From: Candidatus Acidiferrales bacterium
GTDB lineage: Bacteria > Acidobacteriota > Terriglobia > Acidiferrales > UBA7541
Reading direction: 5' to 3'
Length of the DNA: 51,801 bases
Assembly (NCBI GenBank): GCA_030037775.1
Contig: JASHQB010000237.1
Span: forward strand, 1 to 51,801
The notes beneath the pieces were generated by a model. The model ran no database searches. It was not told the DNA's origin and saw nothing but the letters and a program-made list of their open reading frames with translations. Below, piece after piece: positions 15,444-23,924 of the stretch. A program made the translations under genes and the position numbers. Position 1 is the first letter of the stretch; each line of letters opens with the position of its first letter.

Positions 15444-16217
15444 ATGGGAATCAAATCTGTTGCCATCGTAACCGGTGCCAGTCATGGTATAGGAAAGGCC
15501 ACCGCAATTCGTCTTGCCCGCGACTTTTCAGCACTTGTACTTGTTGCTCGGGACGCGGACAATCTGGAAAAAACGGCAAACGAAGTTAGGCCTCTAGGTG
15601 CCGAAGCGATGGTTCGCGCGCTCGATCTTCGTGATCCAGAAGCCGCGGGAACCGTCATCGCAGACACGATCGAACACTTTGGCAGGATCGACGCCTTGCT
15701 GAATATCGCGGGGGCAGTGCCCCAAATTGATCTGTTCGAGATGACGGACGCGCAGTGGGACGACGGCCTGGCCCTGAAGTTCCACGGGGCGCGTCGACTG
15801 ACGATATCGGCTTGGGAAGCTCTGAAGGCTTCGCAGGGTTCCGTCGTATTGATCTCTGGAAGCGCTGCGCTCGATCCGAAGCCCGGATTTGCGGCAGTTG
15901 CGGCGATTAACGCGGCCATAATTGCGCTCGCGAAAGCATTCGCAGAGCAGGGAATCAAAGATGGGATTCAGGTCAACAGCGTGGTCCCTGGGCCTGTGAT
16001 GACTGGACGCCGCCAGTCTTTCTTCGAAAAGTGGGCGCCTGCACACAATCTCACCGTCGAAGATGCAATTAAAAAGTTCCCGGAGGAAGTAGGAATTAGT
16101 CGTTACGGAAAACCCGAAGAGATCGCCGGTTTGCTGGCTTATCTCGTCTCCCCTATGGCGAAGTGGATGACGGGGGCTTCGGTCCGGATGGACGGCGGTG
16201 AGATCAAAACCATCTAG
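15444..16217 (+). CDS. Short-chain dehydrogenase/reductase (atypical)
   Basis: The 257-residue protein reads from ATG 15444. The NAD(P)-binding motif TGASHGIG (about 12-19), NIAGAVPQ in place of NNAG, and the C-terminal SVRMDGGEIKTI mark the SDR family. The catalytic Ser is present (LISGS), but the usual YxxxK is replaced by VAAIN within GFAAVAAINAAI, so Tyr and Lys are absent. Either it belongs to a divergent subfamily or it no longer catalyses standard SDR chemistry. It is the last plus-strand gene of the run that begins at P2, 98 bp after the hydrolase. Confidence 0.85.
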   Translation: MGIKSVAIVTGASHGIGKATAIRLARDFSALVLVARDADNLEKTANEVRPLGAEAMVRALDLRDPEAAGTVIADTIEHFGRIDALLNIAGAVPQIDLFEMTDAQWDDGLALKFHGARRLTISAWEALKASQGSVVLISGSAALDPKPGFAAVAAINAAIIALAKAFAEQGIKDGIQVNSVVPGPVMTGRRQSFFEKWAPAHNLTVEDAIKKFPEEVGISRYGKPEEIAGLLAYLVSPMAKWMTGASVRMDGGEIKTI

Positions 16218-16415
16218 GAACTTCTGCTGGCTTGCGTCACACAGAGCCGGACCGAGCGCTTATAGGTTCGCCCACCGCCTCTTCGCCGCCTTCACTCTTG
16301 CCTCCGCCGACGGGATTCGCTTCTGCTTAGGGGCTGTCAGGGACGCTGTGGATAAGTGGGAAGCAAAAACCGAGGCGCTCGTGTTGGGACACTTTGAAAT
16401 TCACCGTACTTCACC

Positions 16416-17360
16416 CTAACGTTCTCCGGACGCTGTCGTGGATCTCGGATGCTCTTCCTCCACCGGGAGAACATGATCTCGGGCTTCCATTTCCAGAATG
16501 ACGGCGGAAAAATCTTCTTCTTTCGCTTGTTCCAACCTGTTTGCGTTGACTTCAAAGGCCGCCCGGGCCGCCGGCATTTCTGCTCCCACTGCGGCTGCAA
16601 GACCAAGGATCAGGCCCAAATCTTTGTTCATCAGCCGAACCGGGAATTGCGGACTGAAGTCTCCGTTCGCGACTCTGGAGAGTTTTCCCGCGTGGGCAGG
16701 AGCGATAACCGCGGTTTGAGCGAGAACAGCAAGCAACCGCCCGCGTTCAAGACCCGCCTTTTCACCAAGCGCGACTGCTTCTGCTATTGCCTGCATTCCG
16801 ACTCCCAGCAGTGTGTTTACGACAAGCTTCATGGTCGCGCCCGAGCCATTGGGGCCAAGATAAAAGTAGCTTCGCGCGATGGCACGGAAGATCGGCGCCG
16901 AAGCCTCGAAGAGTCCCTGAGGGCCACCGCCAAAGAGGACCAGAGAACCGGTCTCCGCGGCCGGAGTGCTGCCAGAAATGGTTACGTCCAAGACCGGGAT
17001 GGAGCGAGCTGAAGCGTGCTGAGACACTTGCCGTGCGGTCCCTGGCGACACGGTGCTCATTTCGATGATGAGTGAGTCCGGACGGATATTCGCGAGAGTT
17101 CCCTGCGCACCGAGGTGCACGTCGAGAACAGCCTGATCGTTCGCCAGACATGACAGTATTACATCGCAGCTGGCGGCGAGGGCGGCAATATCCTTGGCCA
17201 CAATACCGCCGTAAGGAGTTAGCTTTTCGGCGTTCGAGGTGTGCCTGTCAAAGACGGCTACGGAGAACCCGGCTTGCAGTAAACGTTGCGCGATCGGCCG
17301 CCCCATATAACCGATTCCGATGAATCCCAGTTTGGCGCTTCCTGGTAGGATTGGCTTCAT
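16416..17360 (-). CDS. 3-hydroxyisobutyrate dehydrogenase-like NAD(P)-dependent oxidoreductase
   Basis: The 314-residue protein has the N-terminal Rossmann motif GFIGIGYMGRPIAQRL (about 12-27) of the beta-hydroxyacid dehydrogenase family. The conserved substrate segment is DVTISGSTPAAETG, where the family has D-A-P-V-S-G-G. The catalytic Lys is in GSGATMKLVVN. Substrates in this family are small beta-hydroxyacids or succinic semialdehyde-type aldehydes; the exact one is unknown. A CCTCC complement (AGGAGG) precedes the ATG. It is convergent with the SDR gene and is not part of the sigma-54 run. Confidence 0.88.
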   Translation of the reverse strand: MKPILPGSAKLGFIGIGYMGRPIAQRLLQAGFSVAVFDRHTSNAEKLTPYGGIVAKDIAALAASCDVILSCLANDQAVLDVHLGAQGTLANIRPDSLIIEMSTVSPGTARQVSQHASARSIPVLDVTISGSTPAAETGSLVLFGGGPQGLFEASAPIFRAIARSYFYLGPNGSGATMKLVVNTLLGVGMQAIAEAVALGEKAGLERGRLLAVLAQTAVIAPAHAGKLSRVANGDFSPQFPVRLMNKDLGLILGLAAAVGAEMPAARAAFEVNANRLEQAKEEDFSAVILEMEARDHVLPVEEEHPRSTTASGER

Positions 17361-17868
17361 GACTGACCTCCTTCTGAAGATTTCGGACCCATAGATTTCG
17401 GCGGAAAACTGCTGTCGAGTGCGAGAGATGGTTACTTAAGAAAATTCAAGCGCATCAAGATCGGCCGCGAGTCTCATCAGTTTGGGCGGGCGCGATCTGG
17501 ACCTAAAGCGTCAACGAGCTGACGGCGTCCGGCATTTTATGACTTTTGCTCCGCAATCTCGACTAATATTCCCCTTCGACAAGCGAAGCCGTTCGGAATC
17601 GCGCGTGTGGGTCCACTGCTGTCTGTGCCAGTGTTCGTCACCGAGCAGGCAGTCAAAATTGATCGAGGACAGCAACCAAGACGTCCGGTTTCTGGATGCG
17701 GCTTCAGATCCCGGTGTTCCCTATCCGAAATGGATGGTCCTTCAGTTGGACACCGCGGAAGATCCGCGTCCGAAGGTCCTGCACCCAGAGCGTTACGCCG
17801 ACGGCGGCATTTGGAAAGATCTCCGCAAGGGGCCAGTGACCGGTTGAATCAGCCTGGTTTGGGGAGGC
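17361..17868. other. Intergenic stretch with a possible protein fragment
   Basis: A plus-strand frame ending at 17847 has a protein-like tail (PYPKWMVLQLDTAEDPRP, then HPERYADGGIWKDLRKG), while its upstream part looks non-coding. It may be the degraded 3' end of a lost gene; no family was recognised. The rest holds the upstream region of the dehydrogenase. Confidence 0.35.
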
Positions 17869-18447
17869 GTGCCCCTTGCGTCTCTTATTTTGTTTCAAAT
17901 TCCGTACATGCTGTTCGTTAATCCTCACCCAAATCGTTTGGGCGCATGGGGGGACGCGTTGAACACGTCGGCGTTGTCAGGAATTGCTTTTATCGTTGCG
18001 GGATCTTTCGCGGAAGACAACACAAATGTAGGAAGCAAATCGTGGTTGACGCAGCTGCTGGAAAGGCTCATTCCTTTTGGTAGGATTTTTCTGTGCATCA
18101 CGGTGGTCGCATTCCGTACCTGCCACTTACTTTACACAAAAAGTATCGCAACCCTGGTGCCTGACTGGATTCCATGGCATGTCTTCTGGACATATTTCGC
18201 CGGAGTATGCCTTATCGGTTCAGGCACGGCGATCATTCTGAGGATTAGACTGAAACTGATGGGCACTCTTTTGGGAACGATGATTTTTCTCTGGGTCATC
18301 AGTCTCCACATTCCGCGTGCGATCGCCGATCCGCATTCAGGCAAGGGAAATGAGATAGAGAGTGCAGCGCGTGCGCTGGCGGAAAGCGGGGCCGCTTTTC
18401 TTGTCGCCTCTGCGGCGCGAGGCCGCCGGTATCGGCAGTGGTCGTGA
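17869..18447 (+). CDS. DoxX-like integral membrane protein
   Basis: The 192-residue protein has about four hydrophobic segments. The segment GRIFLCITVVAFRTCHLLYT followed by LVPDWIPWHVFWTYFAGVCL is typical of the DoxX-like proteins common in acidobacteria. The start is uncertain: GTG 17869 lacks a ribosome site and the frame is open back to 17848, so the N-terminus may have been lost. The function of this family is not settled. Confidence 0.65.
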   Translation: MPLASLILFQIPYMLFVNPHPNRLGAWGDALNTSALSGIAFIVAGSFAEDNTNVGSKSWLTQLLERLIPFGRIFLCITVVAFRTCHLLYTKSIATLVPDWIPWHVFWTYFAGVCLIGSGTAIILRIRLKLMGTLLGTMIFLWVISLHIPRAIADPHSGKGNEIESAARALAESGAAFLVASAARGRRYRQWS

Positions 18448-18530
18448 ACTTGAGACCACCGTGTTCGCACTCCGGTTCCGCAATCGTGCCGATTGAATAT
18501 TCTCCCCGTCAGGTTGTTTCCCCGTTCGTT

Positions 18531-19997
18531 TCAACGCTGATACACGCGTTCGGCTACCAGCGTCGGCGCGGTGGCCGTGTTAAACAGCAGGCCTCCGACT
18601 GAGACCGTATCGCCGCCGGCGAGCGCACTCACCCCTGGTAGATTCACGAAATTCGTGCCGGTCACCGTTTCAACGTCAATTTCGCTAATCGAAGGCGTGG
18701 CGCCCGTGAATAAAGGAGGCAGCTGATCCAGCATGAAGTTGGGCGGGTTGACTGTCTCGATCATCGCCGTCAGTTCGGACGCCTCCAGTTGGAGGTTGCT
18801 GGCGGTCAAGGCGATCTGGATTGATGGCGGAGTGCCGCTGGGTTTGATGGACGAGATCACCGGTTGAACCGCCAAGCTCTGGCCGACGATGACGTCATTC
18901 ACGCTGGCGAAACTCAAAGTGGGGCCAGTGGTGGGAAGCGTTATGCCGTCGGCGTTGATGCTGAACGTCGTCGTGTTTGAAAGCTGAACCGTGAGTGGTA
19001 GCCCATATGCCATTTTGCCTTGGGCCAGATCCCCTTGTGGGTCGTCTTGAAAATCGATGAGAACGAGTTGAGCCTGGTTCTGCGCCGCGCTAACGCCGAT
19101 GACAACACCCTCCAGAACTGGCTGGAATTGCGGTGCGAACAGCTCAACTTCGGCAGCTTGCAGGGTGCCGCCGGACATGTCGCTCACCTTGACACTAACA
19201 ACTTCTCCTTTCATAAGGCACGAAAAATTATCCGCGGTACAGACGCTGCCAAATTGATATTGCGTGCTGGGGTTGGTGGAAATGGTAAGGGAGGAATTCC
19301 CAAAACCTGTTTGCAACGTAAAGGTAGAGTCTTGGGTGTTCACCCCAGTGATTCGTCCCGTGACATGGAACTGCTCCAGCGCTCCGCTCGGCAGTGGCGG
19401 GAGTTCATTCAAGCTGATCGTGGGTGAGACGGATAGGTCGCCTTGCACGGAAGCATTGACATCAAAATGCAACAGAAACGCCACGGCGGATGTGCCGGAA
19501 AGCGTGATCGGTAATGGTGCTACATCATCCGTCAACGTCGCTTGATTTAGCGTAGGCGTGACTGTGCAGACTTGTCCGGGCAGACAATTCACGCCGTCGA
19601 CCGTGTATTCCATGTTGCTTTGATTGAAGATTGTCATCTGCGGGTTGGCGAAAGAAACTGTAAGGCTCGTGTAGGTTCCGGTGGGGACATTGAGATTTGC
19701 GAGCAAGGCGGACTCGCTTTGCAGGTGGATAAGCTCGACCGTCGTGGGCGCCGGTAGCATCGATACAGGCTGCTGGCTGTTCGAACTCGGCTGCAGGGAC
19801 GCAGCCGTCAACTCGATCTGAAACCGCAGAATGGCAATGCCCAGAGGAGGGGTGTCGCTGATGCTGAAACTCGCCGACACTGCTTGGCTTGTAATGCCAG
19901 TGGTGGTTGAGCTTGTGCGAGTATCGCAACTTGAAAGCATTGTGACGAGCATGACGATAGCCGTTGCCAGGGAAAAAATCGAAAGAGCATGCTTCAT
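18531..19997 (-). CDS. DUF4382/DUF5666-type lipoprotein
   Basis: The 488-residue protein reads from the ATG at 19997, preceded by GGAGGA. The signal peptide ends in a lipobox (TMLSSC), so it is an outer- or inner-membrane lipoprotein. The N-terminal half (about 45-260) has the beta-sandwich pattern of DUF4382 (NVPTGTYTSLTVSFANPQMT). The second half repeats DUF5666-like segments (FHVTGRITGVNTQDSTFTLQ). It is a clear paralog of the lipoprotein at 46352. It is convergent with the DoxX-like gene. Its role is unknown. Confidence 0.8.
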   Translation of the reverse strand: MKHALSIFSLATAIVMLVTMLSSCDTRTSSTTTGITSQAVSASFSISDTPPLGIAILRFQIELTAASLQPSSNSQQPVSMLPAPTTVELIHLQSESALLANLNVPTGTYTSLTVSFANPQMTIFNQSNMEYTVDGVNCLPGQVCTVTPTLNQATLTDDVAPLPITLSGTSAVAFLLHFDVNASVQGDLSVSPTISLNELPPLPSGALEQFHVTGRITGVNTQDSTFTLQTGFGNSSLTISTNPSTQYQFGSVCTADNFSCLMKGEVVSVKVSDMSGGTLQAAEVELFAPQFQPVLEGVVIGVSAAQNQAQLVLIDFQDDPQGDLAQGKMAYGLPLTVQLSNTTTFSINADGITLPTTGPTLSFASVNDVIVGQSLAVQPVISSIKPSGTPPSIQIALTASNLQLEASELTAMIETVNPPNFMLDQLPPLFTGATPSISEIDVETVTGTNFVNLPGVSALAGGDTVSVGGLLFNTATAPTLVAERVYQR

Positions 19998-20152
19998 AAT
20001 GTCCTCCACAGCCAGGGCATAGAAGTGACCTTGGCCTAGACATGCCGCAAACGCCAGTTTTGGCTGGGTGGGGGACGAGAAGAACAGTGATGCATCGACC
20101 ATCGGAAAAGGTTGTCCGGCGTGTGTGGAGAACAATCTGCGACAATGAACGC

Positions 20153-20251
20153 ATGTGCAACCGCTACCGCTTGACGGCCGCCCTACGCTATCTCGTTCTA
20201 GGCCTCGATCATCTTTGCTGGATTTCGCCCGCAAGGAGGGCTGTGCCATGA
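20153..20251 (+). pseudogene. Possible truncated SRAP/YedK (SOS-associated peptidase) 5' end
   Basis: The frame begins MCNRYRLTA, the usual N-terminus of SRAP/HMCES proteins, in which Cys2 forms the DNA-protein crosslink at abasic sites. After residue 9 the similarity stops and the frame ends after 32 codons. No ribosome site is clear. It may be a remnant left by a deletion or recombination; with only nine matching residues it may also be chance. Confidence 0.35.
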
Positions 20252-20281
20252 AAAGCACTTCTCATTTCGTTTGCCGTTGGT

Positions 20282-20509
20282 TTGTTCGTGGGCGTTTTGT
20301 ACGGAGTTATCCGCGTAAAAAGCCCAGCTCCGCCGATTGTGGCCCTTCTCGGCCTATTCGGAATGGTGCTCGGGGAACAAATGGGCGGCTGGATTCTCGC
20401 AAAAAAGGTCAACCTCACACACGCGGCTTCGGTCTGCCTGGTGAGCAAGCACTGGGATCAACGCCCCAGTGCACAAGCCGTCGTGCAACCGCAGCGTCAT
20501 GTCGACTGA
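20282..20509 (+). CDS. XapX/DUF1427 small membrane protein, start disrupted
   Basis: The frame from 20252 (KALLISFAVGLFVGVLYG, then RVKSPAPPIVALLGLFGM and LGEQMGG) is a typical XapX domain with two membrane segments. The natural ATG at 20248, which follows a good AAGGAGGG ribosome site, is one base out of frame because the A-run has four A's where three would join them. The TTG at 20282 is the first in-frame start, but it cuts the first helix. So it is either a frameshift or a sequencing error. The C-terminal 30 residues are not typical of the family. Function of XapX proteins is not established. Confidence 0.65.
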   Translation: MFVGVLYGVIRVKSPAPPIVALLGLFGMVLGEQMGGWILAKKVNLTHAASVCLVSKHWDQRPSAQAVVQPQRHVD

Positions 20510-20583
20510 GCAGGTATTGAATTGAGAGCAGCGGTTTCCGCAACTGACGCCACGTTACGCGTTACAAGGAGAGGAGTATTACT

Positions 20584-21504
20584 ATGAGGAGAAATCGGGC
20601 ATTTGTGGGCATCTTCTTCGTGATCGCTGTCCTTTCTGTGAGCAGCGGTCCGTGGAGGCAACAGGTTGCCGCGCAAGCGATGGCGGCTACGCCGAGCGTC
20701 GCGGTTGGGCCGCAGTACTCCACAACCCACGTCTATGTTGAACCGGATCAGTTTGACCGATTTGTCGCAAGTCTCATTGCAACATTCGGAGGTACAACAA
20801 CGAAACAGGGTGTGTTCGACGTAACTCCGACGCCGAGCAGCACAATGTCTCAGCTTGTACTCACTCCTGTCGGCACTCTTTCGGTGTTCGGCTTTAAGAC
20901 TCCGATACCGTATCCGTTTGGTTCCGAGCGGACCGGCTATTTAGTAAAGGACATGAACGCTGGGATTCGGGCCGCTCACGCCAGCGGCGCCGACGTGATC
21001 GTTACGCCCTTCAACGATCCCGTAGGAAAAGATGCGGTCATTCAATGGCCCGGGGGCGTCGACTGTCAGATTTATTGGCATACGACTTCACCGTCGTATC
21101 CAGCGCTTCAGACGATCCCAGAAAATCGGGTCTATGTTTCTCTAGACCGCGTGGACGCCTTCGTTCGCAGCTATGTTTCCTTTTCGCATGGACGCGTAAT
21201 TTCTGATGATCGTCACGCACCTGGAATCGAAATCGGTCGCCCAGCGGAGAACTACCGACGAATTCGCATCCAATCGACGTTCGGAAAGGCGGCAGTATTC
21301 GTCACAGATGGCCATTTGCCCTATCCCTATGGGCACGAAATCACCGGCTATGAGGTCCCTAACCTGGATGAAACCCTCGCGAAGGCCAAAACGGCCGGCG
21401 CGACAATCTTGGTTGGCCCTTATGAAGCCGCGGATCGCCGTTCGGCCCTAGTCCAATTTCCCGGCGGCTATATCGCCGAGATTCACTCGCCAATGAAAAA
21501 GTAG
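20584..21504 (+). CDS. Secreted VOC-family (glyoxalase-like) protein
   Basis: The 306-residue protein has a signal peptide (cleavage near residue 30-35, VAAQA) and two VOC modules of about 125 residues each: HVYVEPDQFDRFVASL ... GVDCQIYWH and RVYVSLDRVDAFVRSY ... GGYIAEIHSP. The repeated module fold is that of glyoxalase/bleomycin-resistance/dioxygenase proteins, which often bind a metal; here His and Glu near the ends of the modules are candidate ligands. Export is unusual for the family. It sits 32 bp before the porin gene, so the two may be cotranscribed. The ribosome site is AAGGAGAGG. Confidence 0.83.
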   Translation: MRRNRAFVGIFFVIAVLSVSSGPWRQQVAAQAMAATPSVAVGPQYSTTHVYVEPDQFDRFVASLIATFGGTTTKQGVFDVTPTPSSTMSQLVLTPVGTLSVFGFKTPIPYPFGSERTGYLVKDMNAGIRAAHASGADVIVTPFNDPVGKDAVIQWPGGVDCQIYWHTTSPSYPALQTIPENRVYVSLDRVDAFVRSYVSFSHGRVISDDRHAPGIEIGRPAENYRRIRIQSTFGKAAVFVTDGHLPYPYGHEITGYEVPNLDETLAKAKTAGATILVGPYEAADRRSALVQFPGGYIAEIHSPMKK

Positions 21505-21536
21505 GCCATGCAGTAGAATGCTGCTGGGAGATCTGA

Positions 21537-22976
21537 ATGGGTGGGCTCAGCAAACATGTCACACGACTCCTTGCCGTCTCGGCACTGACTCTATTAATCG
21601 GCATACCGGCGATGCACGCACAGGAAGCCAGCGCTAGCGATCCGGCACCGCCAGACCGCGATATCCTATTGCTGAGGGAGGACGAGAATTGGAGTTTCCT
21701 CCGGGACCGGAGCCTTCGCCAGGACTTTTGGGACCGGGTCAAATTCATACCATTTAGCAGCAACGAGAATTGGTACATGACGATCAGCGGCGAAGCTCGC
21801 GAAGTCTGGGAGCAGATCGGGAACGATAATTGGGGACAAGCTCCGTTTTGGAACGCCTACCTCAACGAAAGATACATGCTGGGTTTCGATATTCATTACG
21901 GAAAGCACGTTCGCACGTTTGTCGAGCTCAAGAGTGGCTTGAACTCGTTCCGGATTGGTGGTCCCCGGCCAATCGACGAGAAGAAGCTGGATTTTCAGGC
22001 GGCGTTCTTGCAAATCGGCACCTCCTCGGCCCAGAATTCGATCCAGTTCCTGGTGGGTAGGCAAGAGCTGGAGTATGGATCCGGCCGTTTGATCGACGTG
22101 CGTGAAGGCCCGAACGTCCGACTGAGCTTTGACGGATTCAGGATCAAGGCAAAAGTCGATGAGTGGAATATAGACGCATTCGCCATGCGGCCTGACGAAG
22201 ACAACCCCGGATTCTTCGACAACGAACCCAATCCGCAAGTCGCGTTCTGGGGCGTGTACTCGACCAAGCCACTGTCAAAGAAGACCCTCTTGGATCTCTA
22301 TTATCTGGGCCTGGATCGCACGAAAGCTACATTCGAAAGAGGCACAGCAACCGAGCTGCGACATAGCGTGGGCGGAAGGTTATCCCGTCCTATCGCCACG
22401 GAAACTCCCGCATGGGATTTCGATTACGAGGCCCTTTGGCAGTTTGGAAGCTTTGGCTCGGTTGGCATTCGAGCGTGGACGGCTGCCTCAGAGACCGGCT
22501 ACCGTTTTCCTACTGCCCCATTGAAGCCGCGCCTAAGCGTGAAGGCAGATATCTCTAGCGGCGACAACCCACAGAGCAATACTTTAGGAACATTCAATCC
22601 TTTATTTCCTAAGGGCAATTACTTCGGAGTGCTAGCGACGACAGGCCCTGGTCCGATCAATTTCATCGACCTTCATCCTCATCTCGAAGTTGCCATTCCG
22701 CATAACGTGTCCCTATCCACCGATTGGATTTTTCAGTGGCGGGAGAGCCTGGAGGACGGCGTCTACGCTGTCCCGGGATTCCTAATCACCGCCGCAAATG
22801 GCAGTCGCGCACGATACATCGGAAACAGACCCGGCATGGAATTACGCTGGCAGGCGGACCGGCACTTATGGTTTCAAGCAGACTACGGCATTTTTTTTGC
22901 TGGACCATTTCTCAAGCAGGCAGGACCAGGGCGCAACCTAAATTATTGGGCGTTATGGGCTGGATACAAGTTCTGA
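21537..22976 (+). CDS. Alginate-export-type outer membrane porin
   Basis: The 479-residue protein has a signal peptide (cleavage near AMHAQ, residue 29) and the pattern of an outer-membrane beta-barrel, ending in WALWAGYKF with the C-terminal aromatic. ENWSFLRDRSLRQDFWDRVKFIP, ISGEAREVWE and VGRQELEYGSGRLIDVREGPNVR (each in its expected order) mark the alginate_exp family. These proteins form anion-selective channels; outside Pseudomonas many are of unknown substrate. It follows the VOC gene by 32 bp. Confidence 0.87.
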   Translation: MGGLSKHVTRLLAVSALTLLIGIPAMHAQEASASDPAPPDRDILLLREDENWSFLRDRSLRQDFWDRVKFIPFSSNENWYMTISGEAREVWEQIGNDNWGQAPFWNAYLNERYMLGFDIHYGKHVRTFVELKSGLNSFRIGGPRPIDEKKLDFQAAFLQIGTSSAQNSIQFLVGRQELEYGSGRLIDVREGPNVRLSFDGFRIKAKVDEWNIDAFAMRPDEDNPGFFDNEPNPQVAFWGVYSTKPLSKKTLLDLYYLGLDRTKATFERGTATELRHSVGGRLSRPIATETPAWDFDYEALWQFGSFGSVGIRAWTAASETGYRFPTAPLKPRLSVKADISSGDNPQSNTLGTFNPLFPKGNYFGVLATTGPGPINFIDLHPHLEVAIPHNVSLSTDWIFQWRESLEDGVYAVPGFLITAANGSRARYIGNRPGMELRWQADRHLWFQADYGIFFAGPFLKQAGPGRNLNYWALWAGYKF

Positions 22977-23099
22977 GCGCGTGTGTAGCAACCGGGTCAA
23001 GGAATAGGGAAATAGGGAGGCAATCGAAATGGACGAATTCGACGGCAAGAACAACGACCAGACTAAGGCGAAATTGGCTTATGAACCTTCGGAGCGGAG

Positions 23100-23498
23100 G
23101 GGTTGTTCCCTCGCGTCGATACCTTGGCGCCCGCAGTCGGCAATATGCACGGAATGCTGAAAACTATGGTCGCTGGAAGCGCGAAAAAGCGTTTGGATAT
23201 CGAGCGAATCCGCGCCATCAAGCTAATGGCGCCCGTCTTCATGACACTGCACGGGGCTTCGGGAACCGACGATGATGACCTTCGCAAGGCCATCGCAGCT
23301 GGGATTACAGTGGTACACATCAACACAGAAGTTCGGCTCGCTTGGCGACGTGGATTGGATATCGCGCTTACAAGACAACCGACCGAAATCGTTCCATACA
23401 GGCTTCTTCCCGAGGTCGTGGATTCCGTCAAACAAGTCGTCGCCGCCAGACTGGAGCTTTTCAGCAGCCCCCAACGAGCGCGTTCCGCCTTACACTGA
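23100..23498 (+). pseudogene. Truncated class II fructose-bisphosphate aldolase
   Basis: The frame keeps only the C-terminal third of a class II aldolase: VDTLAPAVGNMHGM, TLHGASGTDDDDLRKAIAAG and VVHINTEVRLAWR, the regions that bind Zn and the substrate phosphate. The N-terminal two thirds, including the catalytic Asp and the HxD metal ligands, are absent; what lies upstream is the end of the porin and a short unrelated frame from ATG 23030. The Gly in LHGgSG is Ala. A full protein would be about 300-350 residues. It is a decayed copy, not functional. Confidence 0.8.
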
Positions 23499-23924
23499 CG
23501 CGCGACAAAACAATAGCCGCCTTCCGTTTGTGGAGAAAGAAAACACCCGGACAGGCTAACGTCTCCTCCACTACCGAGCGGACGAAAGAATCCCGCCTGA
23601 ATAGCGTGGGTCTGCCAAGCCGGAACTGGGTCGCGGTCATTTTACGAAAACCTAGTGAGATGTCTGGGCGACGCCGGCAATGGCACCAGCTAGGGCCCCG
23701 AAATCTCGATTTCGAATCGCGCGGATAGGGGCCCAGGAGCCATCCCTCGAAGCGGTTCCGAATAATAATTCTAGCGTTGGGGTTTTCTGGTGTTGTGTTG
23801 ACAACCTCGCTAGGCCTCATTAGACTCCGATGTGTCCGAGCCAGATGTTCACGCCCCGTTGCATTCTTCGAAAGTGAGCCCCGCCGATGTATGTCGCGCC
23901 ATCGAAAAAAGGAGGTATCGAGCA
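23499..23924. other. Intergenic stretch, nothing recognised
   Basis: The sequence between the aldolase remnant and the next hydrolase shows no domain in any frame; the frames that cross it change composition abruptly and look like decayed DNA. The last 20 bases hold the AAAAGGAGG ribosome site of the following gene. Confidence 0.4.
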
